Source: Trogon surrucura
Lineage: Eukaryota; Chordata; Aves; Trogoniformes; Trogonidae
Reading direction: 5' to 3'
DNA: 64,000 nt
NCBI GenBank assembly: GCA_020746105.1
Contig: CM036617.1
Coordinates: forward strand, 133,947,845-134,011,844
Below, piece after piece: positions 26,301-38,237 of this stretch (position 1 is its first letter; each line of letters begins with the position of its first letter). The notes under the pieces are model-generated. The model saw nothing but the letters and a program-made list of their open reading frames with translations. It did not search any database and was not told the DNA's origin. A program made the position numbers and the translations under genes.

Positions 26301-28636
26301 GAGGGTGTCATGGACATGTAGCGAAAGCCATATCCCAGGCATTCACACGTCTGAGTAACCATGGCATTCATCTGGGGGCAGGTCAGGCACTTCAGAGGAG
26401 GGATAAAAACGCCCTAGGAGACGATCACAGCCCAGCCTTTAAAAGCTTCTTTTTCATTCAAGCCACACTGTAATAGAGAAGGGTTAATTTCTACACTTTT
26501 ATAGGTGTCCTTATCTTGGAACGCTTGGGTATAATGGTGTCTCCTGTTACACACAAATGCCTGCTGGTTGGCCGATGCTGATCTCAATGCAGGCCTATTG
26601 TTGCTGGCTCAGCCCTCACACCTCAGCTGTCTGCTTCCAGCAACTTACTGCCCTTCCTTTGCTCAGCTTGTTCCAGTATCTTGTCTTCTGAAAACTCTGT
26701 CTTACCAAAGACCAGGCCAGGACTGATCCCTCTCCAGCATGACACTAGAAAAAAACTGTACAAACAAGTCAGATCGTTTCTCTGTAGTTTTCACACCGTT
26801 TCTCTACAAATGAATTACATGCCAAATTCTTCCTTCAGGGTTTTCCTTTGCTGAGAAGAGACAGCTTTCACGGGTTGCTGCAGTGTAGTTGCCTTCTGCT
26901 TAGCCTCTTGGAAATGGCCCACAGTAAAAATCCTCTTTCATTGTAGAAGGGGCCAGGGGCTCGGAGCAATCTCAGATTGGGAGAGCTTGCCCTGGCAAAA
27001 GCCCTGGGTGCCTTGAACCTGTCCTGAGCTGAAGATGAGGGATGTGACAGCATCGATGCAAATTCTTAGCAAATCCCGGTGGCTGGAGAGTGAAGACAGG
27101 CAGCATCAGAACAGAAACAAGATGGCCACTTTAAAAAAACACACTGCAAGTAGTGCTAGAGGAATTTATGACTAGTTCTTCACCATCAGTTCTTAATCAG
27201 CACTGATGGTAAAGGATAACCTGAGGCAGAAATCTAGAGTTTCCAGGTGATTCTCTAGACTGTGCTAGTAAGTCCAAGACAAGACAATCAGAACCACCCT
27301 TTCTGGACCAAAACTGGGGACAGAAACCCTTTGGTAGTGTAACTGTAAAGCCTCAACTAGCAGAAAATAGGACAATGGGTGTCCAGCTGTTAGCTTAAGC
27401 AGCTCTAATCTGGCCAGAATATTTACCACCTCAAAGCTCCTATAAATGCCCTCATGGCCTTGCTTTGCCAGGTAAGCAAAGCTCCTCTGCTGCAGTGCAG
27501 GTCTTCCATCCATGGACAGTCCTTGTGACCTTCTCTGCGCAGTCTCCCTGGTGGGTTCATCCTTTGCAAGAGTGCAGATGAGGTGCCTCAAGCACAGGTA
27601 TTAGGTCTTCTCTTGTTCTTGCCCTCTCTCTGCTGGCATCCTCTGAGACTATACTCTCTCTTCTTGTGTTGGTTGAATACTGGCTGCTCACCTGTATCCC
27701 TTGATGACTATTGCCACACATTAGGAATTCCTCTTCTGATCCCCTGAGCCTACCAACACATGATTGGTACCGTCGCATTGCATTTACCTTGTCATTCAGT
27801 TACTGCTCCATTCTCCTAAAATATCTAGGTCTTGGGTGACATTTTTATCTTCTCTTCTGAGTGAGGGTCCTCAACTTTATTGGCTAAATAACCCATCAGC
27901 ACTTTCACACTCTATGCCATTAATTATTGATCACAACCGAGCCTTGAAGACTTGTGCTTATCATTTCTCTACAGCCTGACAGAAACCTGCCAGGAAAATC
28001 CCGGTTCTTTCCTCTTCACTGAGATTGCACCCACCTACTATTGAGTCTCTATGTGTCACTGTATATGTTACCACTATCAGGAGTCCTGAGATATATCTCT
28101 TTCCATTGTCTAAAAAGTCACTTGTTAAAGCAAGATGTGAAAGTGGTTCTGTCTTTAATTTCTTCTTATCTCATTTTACAGGAACCTTCATGACATTAAT
28201 TATTCTCTCTGAAAAGCTCTTGTAAAATCTGGTATATCACTGAACCTGTCAATGGCCTGCCCATTGCCCAGATCATTCTTTGCTGTCTCTTAAGCATGTC
28301 CTGTCTTTGTCAGTCCTTCTGCCCATGACACCACAGAGGATAGTCTTGAGCCAGCCTTGCCCACAAGAAACTGCATGTCTTGGAGAGTGGGACTGGGGCT
28401 CCTACCTGGCTCTAGGAGGGAATGTAGTTGCAAGCAGTAGGACCATGTCTTCCATGGTGGAAACCCAAACTCAGGTCATTCAATATCCCTCCCAAGCCTC
28501 ATATTGTCCCTGTCTTCCCTTTCAGGCACGGTCTCCTGTCTTCCCAGCGTTGGAAGGGATGGTTGCAGTCACTGTGCCAAGGAAGAAGGAGATGGAAGAA
28601 AACCAGAAAGAGAAGATCCAGCAAACTGAGTGCTGA
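23371..28636 (+). CDS. LAG3: Lymphocyte activation gene 3 protein, eight coding exons
   Basis: Inhibitory T-cell receptor paralogous to CD4; in mammals it binds MHC class II and FGL1. Exons: 23371-23425, 23593-23755, 23919-24145, 24415-24672, 24852-25145, 25486-25776, 26052-26167, 28526-28636, all in frame, giving 504 residues (human 525). The start has a strong Kozak (GCCACCATGA), then signal peptide MKPVTLMLFLTFILLAFSG. D1 (about 30-148) is split over two exons and has the LAG3-type arrangement: Cys in VLPCRL, YEARV where the usual F-strand Cys would be, Cys in QSCQV. D2 about 149-234, D3 235-332, D4 333-429, then a short stalk, a membrane helix (about 444-465) and a tail beginning ARSPVFPALEG, like mammalian FSALEQG. 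The mammalian KIEELE motif is replaced by KKEMEENQKEK. The tail exon assignment rests on that similarity and correct phase. Exon number matches human LAG3. Confidence 0.94.
26168..28525 (+). other. LAG3 intron 7
   Basis: Long 2.4 kb intron between the membrane exon and the cytoplasmic exon, with GTAAGT donor and a CCCTTTCAG acceptor. I recognise no repeat or gene in it. Confidence 0.6.
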
Positions 28637-29165
28637 TGGGAGCAGGGACACCAAGTCCAGTCTGCATGGGAGGATGAAACTCTGTGTGCCGTGCTGCAGA
28701 GAGATGGGCACCATGCAGACCTCTCAGGAGGGTCTAGGGTTGGTGTGAACATACCAGGAGGCTGTGGGAGGTCTGTGCCTGCAGAGGGGCTGGAAGCTGT
28801 GTACCAGGGCAAGACAAGATTCACTGCTGCCATAAGGTGGCAGGGAGCACAGATGCTTTGGAGCTATTGAGAGTATTTGAGACAGTAGCTATTGCCTGCT
28901 TTGGTGCCACCCCTCTTTCCCATCTTCTGCCCCTCCCTCATGGCCGTTCTCACAGCCTTTCACTGGTGGGACACTGAGATGCATGACATGGCTGGAACCC
29001 AGCCTCCCTGCAGCATGAAGGTGTTTTCTTCCCCCTCTCTGCCCGCTTTCTTCCTCTCCCCTCACTGCCCTGCTCGTGCACTCATTAGTGGCAGAGGGTA
29101 ACACACAGAGGACTGCACGTATTGCACATTTTGAGCATTTTATAGAAACTCATTTTATAACCTAA

Positions 29166-29171
29166 AATAAA
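29166..29171 (+). terminator. LAG3 poly(A) signal
   Basis: AATAAA 530 bases after the LAG3 stop codon, followed within about 30 bases by a GTGTGTTCTTGTGG element, the usual downstream GU-rich signal. Confidence 0.65.
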
Positions 29172-29194
29172 CCCGTCTGACAAAAAAACCATGA

Positions 29195-30096
29195 TGACCC
29201 CTGTGTGTTCTTGTGGAGGATGGAGAGTATTGACAGTGCCCGCTGCACAAATGCCTGTGTGAAGCAGCTTCTAAAGACTTTGCTGCCTTCTCTTTCTCTT
29301 TCAGCTCTGTTTTACTGAAGTTGCCTGTTCATTTCTGACATTTTCACAGTGGGAAAGAGGAAATTAAATGCCACTAGAGAAGAAAGAACCTCACGTTCAG
29401 TCTCTCCTTTTTGCTGTGTTTCAGAGTCTTTTTTACTCCTATCTGGCTGTCCCTGTTCATTCATTCACGCATTCCTTTAGTCCTCACATTTTCCTGATCA
29501 AACTTTAGTAGATGTTAGGGCTCTCTCTTACTCTTCTCCTCCTAAAGATGTACTTAGTAATGCAAGCATGAGTCTGTGAAGTCCTATCTTTCAAGACCCT
29601 CAATCTGTTTAGGTTTCATGTAGCCAGCAAATGCTCTTCACCTCCTCTCCCAACAGCCAAGGAGAACTGTGGTACTGCTCTGGAGCAGTCGTTGCATGCC
29701 TCTCCAGAAGAAAGCCTCACTAGTAAACTCACACATGTAGTTTCTCCCATATGGGTCCCCAGACTGTGGCTGCTCAAGGAGATGGTGGTACAAAAATTAA
29801 GCTCTCAATATCTAGGTTGGAAGATTCTCTTCAATAGAGGGCTTTATTACCAGGCCAGCTTTCCATTATTTCAGCAGGCATGTGAAGACGCCTTCCTGAT
29901 GTGTGGCTCTCACCTTCCCCTGCCAAGAGGTTCAGGCACATTGGTAATGAATGTCCTCTGGGATCCTCAGACTGCAGGTAATGGAGCAGCACTCAGAAAG
30001 TCCCAACTAGCCTAATCTGGCGAGCATGTCTGGACTCCATGGCTCTTTAGCTACTCAATTAGCCATGTATTTTACCGAAGTTGATACTCCTCTGAG
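29195..30096. other. LAG3-CR1 spacer
   Basis: Anonymous sequence with no open frame of note and no repeat recognised. Confidence 0.4.
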
Positions 30097-31836
30097 TCAT
30101 AGAATCATAGAATCATAGAATCATAGAATGTTAGGGATCGGAAGGGACCTCGAAAGATCATCAAGTCCAATCCCCCTGCCAGAGCAGGAATGCCTAGATT
30201 ATGCTACACAGGAACGTGTCCAGGCAGGTCTTGAATGTCTCCAGAGAAGGAGACTCCACAACCTCTCTGGGCAGCCCGTTCCAGTGTTCTGTCACCCTCA
30301 CTGAGAAGAAGTTTCTTCTCGAGTTTAAGCGGAACCTCTTATGTTCCAGTTTCAGCCCATTACCCCTTGTCCTATCATTGGTTGTCACCGAGAAGAGCCT
30401 GGCTCCATCCTCGTGACACTCACCCTTTATATATTTGTAAACATTAATGAGGTCACCCCTCAGTCTCCTCTTCTCCAAACTAAAGAGCCCCAGCTCCCTC
30501 AGTCTTTTCTCATAAGGGAGATGCTCCACTCCCTTAATCATCCTAGTTGCCCTGTGCTGGACTCTCTCCAGCAGTTCCCTGTCTTTCTTGAACTGAGGGG
30601 CCCAGAACTGGACACAATATTGCAGATGGGGTCTCACCAGGGCAGAGGAGAGGGGAAGGAGAACCTCTCTTGACCTACTAACCACCCCCCTTCTAATACA
30701 CCCCAGGATGCCATTGGCCTTCCTGGCCACAAGGGCACACTGCTGGCTCATGGTCATCCTGCTGTCCACCAAGACTCCTAGGTCCCTTTCCCCTACACTA
30801 CTCTCTAATAAGTCATTCCCCAACTTATACTGGAACCTGGGGTTGTTCCTACCCAGATGCAAGACTCTACATTTACTGTTGTTATATTTCATTAAATTTT
30901 TCCCTGTCCAACCCTCCAGCCTGTCCAGGTCTCGCTGAATGGCAGCACAGCCTTCTGGCGTGTCAGCCACTCCTCCCAGCTTGGTGTCATCAGCAAACTT
31001 TCTGATAGTACTCTCTAGTCCCTCATCCAAGTCATTGATGAATATATTGAATAATACTGGTCCCAGTACCGACCCTTGAGGGACTCCACTGGATACAGGC
31101 CTCCAACCAGACTCCGCCCTATTGACCACAACTCTTTGGCTTCTTCCCCTTAGCCAGTTCACAGTCCACCTCACTACCCGAGAGTCTAGACCACACTTCC
31201 TCAGTTTAGCAGCAAGGATGCTGTGGGAGACTGTGTCAAATGCTTTACTGAAGTCAAGGTAGACCACATCCACCACTCTGCCATCATCTATCCACCTTGT
31301 TATATCCTCGTAAAAGGCTATGAGGTTAGTCAAGCACGACTTCCCTTTGGTGAAACCATGTTGACTGTCTCTAATGACCCTCTTATCCTTGATATGCCTT
31401 GAGATGGCACCAAGGATAAGTCGTTCCATCACTTTCCCAGGGATGGAGGTGAGGCTGACCGGTCTATAGTTACCCGGGTCCTCCTTCTTGCCCTTTTTGA
31501 AGACTGGAGTGACATTTGCTTCCCTCCAGTCCTCAGGCACCTCTCCCGTCTCCCAAGACTTGGCAAAGATGATGGAGAGTGGTCCAGCAATGACATCAGT
31601 CAGCTCCCTCAGCACCCGTGGATGCATCCCGTCTGGACCCATGGATTTATGGATATCCAGATTGCTTAATTGGTCCCTAACCCAGTCCTCATCGACTAAA
31701 GCAAACTCCTCCACTGCCCTGACTTCCTCTGGGGCCTCAGGGGAACGGGGCTCCTCAGGACAGCCTCCAGCAGAGTAGGCAGATACAAAGAAGGCATTCA
31801 GTAACTCTGCCTTCTCTGTATCTTCTGTAGAGTCCT
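30097..31836 (-). mobile_element. CR1 LINE, 5' truncated, young
   Basis: The left edge carries the complement of the CR1 3' microsatellite (TCATAGAATCATAGAATCAT), followed by the conserved AGGGACCTCGAAAGATCATC-like block. The copy reaches into the linker upstream of the reverse transcriptase and ends near 31836, so it lacks the 5' UTR, ORF1 and endonuclease, as expected for an insertion truncated during target-primed reverse transcription. Confidence 0.95.
30194..31714 (-). CDS. CR1 ORF2 reverse transcriptase, C-terminal part (LINE remnant)
   Basis: A 506-codon uninterrupted frame encoding the reverse transcriptase and C-terminal region of the CR1 polyprotein. Visible motifs are [44 protein letters not shown], the palm motif [33 protein letters not shown] and the catalytic [10 protein letters not shown]. 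The tail ends [16 protein letters not shown]. The first codon given is a GTG inside an open frame, not a real start; the true N-terminus with the apurinic endonuclease is missing. The reading frame has stayed open without host selection being likely, which suggests recent insertion. It is not a host gene. Confidence 0.9.
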   Translation of the reverse strand: MEEFALVDEDWVRDQLSNLDIHKSMGPDGMHPRVLRELTDVIAGPLSIIFAKSWETGEVPEDWREANVTPVFKKGKKEDPGNYRPVSLTSIPGKVMERLILGAISRHIKDKRVIRDSQHGFTKGKSCLTNLIAFYEDITRWIDDGRVVDVVYLDFSKAFDTVSHSILAAKLRKCGLDSRVVRWTVNWLRGRSQRVVVNRAESGWRPVSSGVPQGSVLGPVLFNIFINDLDEGLESTIRKFADDTKLGGVADTPEGCAAIQRDLDRLEGWTGKNLMKYNNSKCRVLHLGRNNPRFQYKLGNDLLESSVGERDLGVLVDSRMTMSQQCALVARKANGILGCIRRGVVSRSREVLLPLSSALVRPHLQYCVQFWAPQFKKDRELLERVQHRATRMIKGVEHLPYEKRLRELGLFSLEKRRLRGDLINVYKYIKGECHEDGARLFSVTTNDRTRGNGLKLEHKRFRLNSRRNFFSVRVTEHWNGLPREVVESPSLETFKTCLDTFLCSII

Positions 31837-34670
31837 AGAGAAATGCAGCAGAGCCACAAGGTGGACTTGTCTGTTTCAGCCGTTCCATGCAATTTCAGAT
31901 AGGCATGGAAGTAGAAGCAACATAAGGTGGGACAGTCCAGTCTGACACCAGGCATTTTCCTAGGCAAATGATAATGTTTCAGTATTTTCATGTTATCTAG
32001 CTCAGTCTCCTCTCTCTACCAGATGCTTTGGAGATAGACAAAAGGTGGGTTAGCCCCAGTGGGGCTAGGGGACAATCCAATATTCAGCAGGACCACATCA
32101 GTGCCAGACAGTGGTTTGTTCCCTCTTCTCATACACAACATACCATAGGTACCAGTTTTAGCATTGCCTGTTATCAGCCTGGATGTTCTCATTGCTTAGA
32201 TGTGTGCTTGATGTCTTTATGCCTCACTTTGTTTTCTTGTACTCTCTGACTTCCTCTGGCAATCAGTCCTCAGGTCTGCTTATTCACTGTGTAAAAATGG
32301 TTCTCTCGATCAGTTTTGAACTCAAAGCTTTCTGCTTTCATCATCTGTTTTTTTTTATTTCTGTCACAAAGGCTGGCAGAAGAGGGACTCCCAATCTATC
32401 GTCTCTTGGCTGGTCATTATTCTACCACCTTTCATCACATCTCTTTTTTCTTATTTCCCCATTCCCTCTTGACTCATCGCCTTTCAGGTACAAATCCCAT
32501 ATTTTTGTGGACTTCCTCCCTGACAGTTTGCTCAGGCCCATCTCTACATGTGGTCAATCTCCTCGGACCCTTTGTTCTGGAAGAGGAGGCAGCAGTCCAG
32601 TGGAGGAGCAGTTCTGGCTTACATGGGAGCACATGTCTTTCCCCAGATCACTTCCATCCTGCCCTTCATGGCTCCTGAAGTCTTGTCTGCTCTTCTGACT
32701 GTAGCTGTCTACTGAACAACACTAAGTTTGTACCAAGCTGTTCAGTCTGTTCTCAGTGAAACATCTGTTGTGATGCCCAGGGCTCTTCCCTGATCTGGTA
32801 CAGTTACAGTAAACCAAAGCCTGGATGTATTTATGCAGTTCACATCTTACCTCCAGCTATATGTCTTTGGGAATGGTGATGCTGAATTTAGTTTGCCTTC
32901 TCATGGCTGATGAACACAGCTTTCCTACGTGCCTCGGCATTCTCTCGTCTCTTGGTAAATTTAAATAGCTTCATGCCATCTACATACTTGGCCTTCTTGC
33001 AGTTTACCTCCTTGAGTGCTAGTAACTCATGTCTTCATTCAGATACTTTTGGGCCCCACTACTGCATTTGATGACAACTGGCAGATTAATCCTTCTCCTC
33101 ACTCCCCACCCTGGGGCGAATCTCAGGCACAGGGCAGAGCTGTCCCACTCCTCCCTGTGCAGAGTCAAACCACTGCCCTGGTTAGCCCTGCAGCTCCAAG
33201 GGGACAGTGATGAGGTGCAAGCTGTTCAAGGTGTAAAATGCAAGCTGATCACTGGATTATTTAGTCTAACACAGTTACTCTTGTTTCACAGATCTTCACC
33301 AAGAACTGATGACCCTTGGAGCCAGTTTGACCAGAGTCATTCATGCAGTTGCGCAGTTACACGGCAAGACCTGAGTATATAGTAGGCACCTTCACAAACA
33401 TTATAATACTTGTAGCAGATCCTGAAAATGCTTTCTTTGTAATAGAGAGGACAATGGTGGTTGGATTGTGTGACACTGTCTGCAAAGGCTACAAGGCCTC
33501 AGACATGGTTATATATTAATACAAGTACAAATTCCACCAGCTCTGGAGTTCTGAGAATGATATCTGAAGCATCACAGATGTTGCAGACTTGGTTTTGTAC
33601 CAGCAGAGCACTTCACGCAGATGAGTTTTAATGACAAAATACAGGCACCAATAAAAGTGATAAATGTGGCCAGTGAGCTCCTTTGACGGACCTCAAGGAA
33701 AAATACGTGAAAGCTAGCCACCACCAATGCAGAAACAACAGGAAGCTTTACCTCCCAAAAGCTGAAGGAGAAAGAATGAATCAGTGCAACACTAGGAAGT
33801 ATGAAAATATTTCTGAATAAAGATGGCACAAGGCAAATCAATAGAGTTCAAGTGGAAGGGCCAAGAGTCCACAATAAAGTGAACAAGTCTGGGAATCTGT
33901 CTCAAGAGGAGTCAATAAGTAAGAACAGCAAATAAAGTGAAGGGAAGAGACCAGATGTTCTTCCACAAGGATACAGCTACAGGTGCAAAAATCAGACAAA
34001 TATTTCCAATGTACCAGAAACAGAAAGTCTGAGGAAAAAAAAAGGGAAATCCAGTGGATCCCCTTTTGGCAGAGGGGAACAGCTAAGTAAGGCAAAGAAA
34101 GTGTTATGCGAGCAAACTCTTTTGCATCTGACTCCTCCAAAAGGAATGGGAAGTGGTTCTTTAATCCCAAATTAATCTTTTTGATATGAAAGACCAGAAT
34201 TATCAGAAAACAAAAAATCATAATTAGGTCCAGATGTTCTGCATCCAAGACTTCTGATGGATTTCAAGTGAGAAGCTAAGTACGTTCTAGGAAATAGTGA
34301 AATCTGCCAAAGAAGCAACTAGAGACAACACGTGGTCTTGGTAGATTCTGTGCAATCTTTTGAAAATTATAAAAAATTAGAACCAGGTATTAGGACACTA
34401 AGGCACCATGAGTTTTATAGCTGCTTGGCAAATTGGTGAGAACAATATCAGCAGCATTTCTGCAAAAATACAAACAAACATGTCTTACTGCTCTGCTCAG
34501 ATTTCTTCAATATTTTGATGCCACAATAAACAAACCCAAAGGCATCTGGGGTCCTTCATTTTGCCTTCCAGAGGTTCCCTCAAACCACGCTCCTTATGGA
34601 AATGCTGTTGTTGTAGGTACTGCACCTTGGGTCACCTACTGAGATCCAAGGCGTCTGAGACAGTCGTTAC
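31837..34670. other. Intergenic, nothing recognised
   Basis: No coding exon, RNA gene or familiar repeat could be made out; a minus-strand frame at 33838-34248 is Leu/Phe-rich without recognisable motifs and has no start context. Confidence 0.4.
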
Positions 34671-35265
34671 CATAGAATCATAGAATGCATTGGGCTGCAA
34701 GGGACCTTTAAAGGCCATCTAGTCCAACCTGGCTGCAGTGAGCAGGGACATCTTTACCTGGATCAGATTGCTCAGAGTCTCATCAAGCCTGACCTTGAAT
34801 GTTTCCAGAGATGGGGCCTCCACCACCTCCCTGGGCAACCTGTTCCTGTATTTCACGATCCTGAGAGTAAAGAACTTCTTCCTGATATCTACTCTGCTCT
34901 GCTTTAAAACCCTTGCCTCTTGTCCTGTTGTTACATGCCTTTGTGAACAGTCCCTCCTCAGCTCTCCTGCAGGCCCCCTTCAGGTACTGGCAGGTTGATA
35001 TAAGGTCTTCCTGGAGCCTTCTCTTCTCCAGGCTGAACAGCCCCAGCTCTCCCAGCCTGTCCTCATAGGAGAGGTGCTCCAGTGCTCTGACTGTTTTTGT
35101 GGCCCTCCTCTGGACCTGCTCCAACAAATCCATGACCTTCTTGTGCTGAGGGCTCCAGAACTGGACGCAGTGCTCCAGGTGGGGTCTCACAAGAGCAGAG
35201 CAGAGGGGCAGAAGCACCTCCCTTGACCTGCTGGCCACGTTTCTTTTGATGCAGCCCACGATTTG
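34671..35265 (-). mobile_element. CR1 LINE fragment, 5' truncated
   Basis: Complement of the CR1 3' end at the left (CATAGAATCATAGAATGC), then the ORF2 tail read on the minus strand: [21 protein letters not shown] and [17 protein letters not shown] are intact. It belongs to a subfamily different from the copies at 30097 and 36205 (3' end AAGGGACCTTTAAAGGCCATC). It stops abruptly at about 35263. Confidence 0.92.
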
Positions 35266-35275
35266 ACTCCATCGT

Positions 35276-35560
35276 GGTTAAGAACCTCTACTTCCAGTCA
35301 GTGTGTCTGTGTGCCCCTCGCTCCCTCCCCAGCCCCGGTGCCTCCTTCTCCTTGGTCCGGGTTTGTGCCGCCATCTAGTGTCCAGGCGCGACGGGGATTT
35401 CCCGCCCACCCGCGTCCTTGTTACCGGGTCCATCCACCAGCGCTCCTTCGCGCTCTGAACGCCCGGGACTCCGCTCTCCGGTGGCCGGTTAGGACACCCA
35501 GGTCCTTCTCTCCCTTTGCTTTCAGCTAGGGAAGTTAAAGCCAAAACCCCTTACAATCAC
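35276..35560. promoter_or_regulatory. Short CpG-rich patch in the LAG3-CD4 interval
   Basis: About 250 bases rich in CpG lie between two CR1 copies, in contrast to the surrounding sequence. No exon is recognisable. It may be a small orphan CpG island with regulatory function or a fragment of a GC-rich repeat. Confidence 0.35.
35367..35383. promoter_or_regulatory. CTCF-like motif
   Basis: GCCGCCATCTAGTGTCC resembles the reverse complement of the CTCF core (GCCMYCTRSTGG), differing at one core base. It sits in the CpG-rich patch between LAG3 and CD4. Motif evidence only; spurious matches are possible. Confidence 0.35.
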
Positions 35561-35914
35561 TATTCGGAAGCAAAACCTTAACGGTGTGGAATTGCATCCC
35601 GCTGTAATGCTCTGAGCCTCGAGCTGCTTCCAGTGTGATACTCCAGACTGGTGAAACCCCTTGGTTGTGCATCATAACAAATACTGTCACCAGCTTCTCC
35701 CCCTTCCTTTTGCCAAGGTCATGAGTAGTAAGATAATGAATTATATCTGTTCCATATAGGACCTTAAAAAGCCCCCCATCCACCTTTCTCCTGGCTGATG
35801 CATTTCTGACACATCTTTAAGATCAGCTTGGGGTTTTTTAGCCCCTGTCACTTTTGGTGACATGCTTCTGAAGTTAGTAAGTGGACCATCCCTCCCTCCC
35901 ATGTCCCCAAGCAG

Positions 35915-36155
35915 TCATAGAATCATAGAACGTTCAGGGTTGGAAGTGACCTCTAGAGATCATCTAGTCCAACCCCCCCTGCCAGAGCAGGATCCCCGAG
36001 GGCAGCCACACAGGAACACGTCCAGGTGGGTTTTGAAAGTCTCCAGAGAAGGAGACTCCACAACCTCTCTGGGCAGCCTGTGCCAGTGCTCTGTCACCCT
36101 CACAGTAAAGAAATTTCTCCCCATGTTGAGGTGGAACTTACTGTGTTCTAAATTC
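35915..36155 (-). mobile_element. CR1 LINE 3' fragment
   Basis: Starts with TCATAGAATCATAGAACG and the AGATCATCTAGTCCAACCCC block, then the last part of ORF2 on the minus strand ([27 protein letters not shown]). It breaks off near 36150 and is followed within about 50 bases by another CR1 in the opposite orientation. Confidence 0.9.
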
Positions 36156-36204
36156 AATCCCTGAATTTCCAGCACATCTGCCTTTTTCCATGAGACTTCG
36201 CACC

Positions 36205-38237
36205 TCATGACAAACTACAGAGGACCCCTCACTCATGAAGAACATCTCTGGAGAATCCAGAGATCTGCTGGGCAGACTCAGGTGGAAAGGGAGGGTGTAT
36301 AAATTGTGGAAGGAAGGGCTGGCCACTTGGGTGGAGTACAGGGCAGCTGTCAGGGAGTGTAGGGAGGCAATCAGAAAAGCTAAGGCCTCCTTGGAGTTAA
36401 AACTTGCAAGGGAGGTCAAAGACAACAGAAAGGGCTTCTTCAAATACATTGCTGACAAAACTAATACTAGAGGCAATGTAGGCCCTCTGTTGAATGAGGT
36501 GGGTGTCCTGGAGACAGAGGACAGAAAGAAGGCAGAGTTGCTGAATGCCTTCTTTGCCTCTGTCTACACTGTTGGAGACCGTCCTCAGGAGCCTCAGTCC
36601 CCTGAGGCCCCAGAGGAAGTCATGACAAAGGAGGAGTCTGCCCTGATTGATGAGGAGTGGGTTAAGGATCAGTTTGAACACTTGAACATTCATAAATCCA
36701 TGGGCCCTGATGGGATGCACCCACGGGTGCTGAGGAAGCTGGCGGGAGTCATTGCTAGGCCACTCTCCATCATCTTTGGTAAGTCATGGGTAACAGGTGA
36801 GGTGCCTGAAGACTGGAGGAAAGCGAATGTCACTCCAGTCTATAAGAAGGGCAGGAAGGATGACCTGAGTAACTACAGACCGGTCAGCCTCACCTCCATC
36901 CCTGGAAAGGTGATGGAACATCTTATCCTTGACGCTGTCTCTAGGCATATCAAGGATAAGAAGGTTATTAGGAGCTGTCAGCATGGCTTTGCCAAGGGGA
37001 AGTCATGTTTGACCAACCTGATAGCCTTTTATGAAGACATAACCAGGTGGATGGATGGTGGCCATGCAGTGGACGTGGTCTACCTGGACATCAGCAAGGC
37101 CTTTGACACCGTCTCCCACAGCATCCTCATAGGTAAACTGAGGAAGTGTGGTCTGGATGACCAAGTAGTGAGGTGGGTCGAGAACTGGTTGAAGGGAAGA
37201 AGCCAGAGGGTTGTGGTCAATGGGGCTGAGTCTGGCTGGATGCCTGTGTCTAGTGGGGTCCCTCAGGGGTCAGTGCTCAGGCCGGTTCTGTTTAATATAT
37301 TCATCAATGATCTGGATGAGGGATTAGAGAATGTTGTCAGCAAGTTTGCTGATGATACGAAATTGGGAGGAGTGGTTGACACACCAGAAGGCTGTGCAGC
37401 CATTCAGAGAGACCTAGACAGGCTGGAGGGCTGGGCGGGGAGAAATCTTACGAAGTTTAATAAGGGCAAGTGTAGAGTTTTGCACTTGGGAAAAAATAAC
37501 CCCATGTGCCAATATAGGTTGGGGACTGCCCTGCTGGAGAGCAGCGCAGGGGAAAGGGACCTGGGGGTTCTGGTGGACAGCAGGATGACCATGAGCCAGC
37601 AATGTGCCCTCGTGGCCAAGAAGGCCAATGGCCTCCTGGGGTGTGTTAGAAGGGGAGTAGCAAGTAGGTCAAGAGAGGTCCTCCTGCCCCTCTACTCTGC
37701 CCTGGTGAGGCCACATCTGGAATATTGTGTCCAGTTCTGGGCCCCTCAGTTCAAGAAAGACAGGGAGCTGCTTGAGAGAGTCCAGCGTAGAGCCACAAAG
37801 ATGGTGAAGGGAGTGGAGCATCTCCCTTATGAGGAAAGGCTGAAGGAGCTGGATCTCTTTAGCTTGGAGAAGAGGAGGCTGAGGGGTGACCTCATTAATG
37901 TTTATAAATATGTCAAGGGGGAATGTCAGGAAGATGGAGCCAGGCTCTTTTCAGCGGCGTCCACTGACAAGACAAGGGGCAATGGGTGGAAGCTGGAACA
38001 CAGGAGGTTCCATAAAAATATGAGGAAAAACTTTTTTACTGTGAGGGTGACCGAGCACTGGAACAGGCTGCCCAGGGAGGTTGTGGAATCTCCTTCTTTG
38101 GAGACATTCAAAACCCGCCTGGACGCGTTCCTGTGCGCTCTACTGTAGGTGATCCTGCTCCGGCAGGGGGGTTGGACTAGATGATCTTTAAGGTCCCTTC
38201 CAACCTCTAACATTCTGTGATTCTGTGATTCTGTGAT
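36205..38237 (+). mobile_element. CR1 LINE, 5' truncated, young
   Basis: Two-kilobase CR1 in plus orientation with the longest open ORF2 in the window. It ends with the ORF2 stop, the CR1 3' UTR (GTTGGACTAGATGATCTTTA) and a tail of three ATTCTGTG-type units at 38213-38237. The 5' edge is approximate because it merges with the opposite CR1 fragment to its left. Confidence 0.94.
36235..38148 (+). CDS. CR1 ORF2 reverse transcriptase, endonuclease missing (LINE remnant)
   Basis: A 637-codon open frame covering the endonuclease-RT linker (WKRG-like block and [18 protein letters not shown]), the reverse transcriptase ([66 protein letters not shown], catalytic [10 protein letters not shown]) and the C-terminal domain to the normal end near [15 protein letters not shown]. 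Full-length avian CR1 ORF2 has an additional N-terminal apurinic endonuclease, which is absent, and there is no ORF1. The ATG at 36235 is incidental. No stop or frameshift has accumulated, so insertion is probably recent. It encodes transposon machinery rather than a host protein. Confidence 0.9.
   Translation: MKNISGESRDLLGRLRWKGRVYKLWKEGLATWVEYRAAVRECREAIRKAKASLELKLAREVKDNRKGFFKYIADKTNTRGNVGPLLNEVGVLETEDRKKAELLNAFFASVYTVGDRPQEPQSPEAPEEVMTKEESALIDEEWVKDQFEHLNIHKSMGPDGMHPRVLRKLAGVIARPLSIIFGKSWVTGEVPEDWRKANVTPVYKKGRKDDLSNYRPVSLTSIPGKVMEHLILDAVSRHIKDKKVIRSCQHGFAKGKSCLTNLIAFYEDITRWMDGGHAVDVVYLDISKAFDTVSHSILIGKLRKCGLDDQVVRWVENWLKGRSQRVVVNGAESGWMPVSSGVPQGSVLRPVLFNIFINDLDEGLENVVSKFADDTKLGGVVDTPEGCAAIQRDLDRLEGWAGRNLTKFNKGKCRVLHLGKNNPMCQYRLGTALLESSAGERDLGVLVDSRMTMSQQCALVAKKANGLLGCVRRGVASRSREVLLPLYSALVRPHLEYCVQFWAPQFKKDRELLERVQRRATKMVKGVEHLPYEERLKELDLFSLEKRRLRGDLINVYKYVKGECQEDGARLFSAASTDKTRGNGWKLEHRRFHKNMRKNFFTVRVTEHWNRLPREVVESPSLETFKTRLDAFLCALL

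Noticed and set aside
23371-28636. Assignment of the first four-Ig gene as CD4 or an Fc receptor-like gene
   Set aside because: The D1 cysteine pattern (YEARV then QSCQV), the FPALEG tail and the position between PTMS and CD4 fit LAG3; the CxC motif of CD4 is absent.
30201-30938. Plus-strand frames over the CR1 at 30097-31836
   Set aside because: Antisense shadows of the CR1 ORF2.
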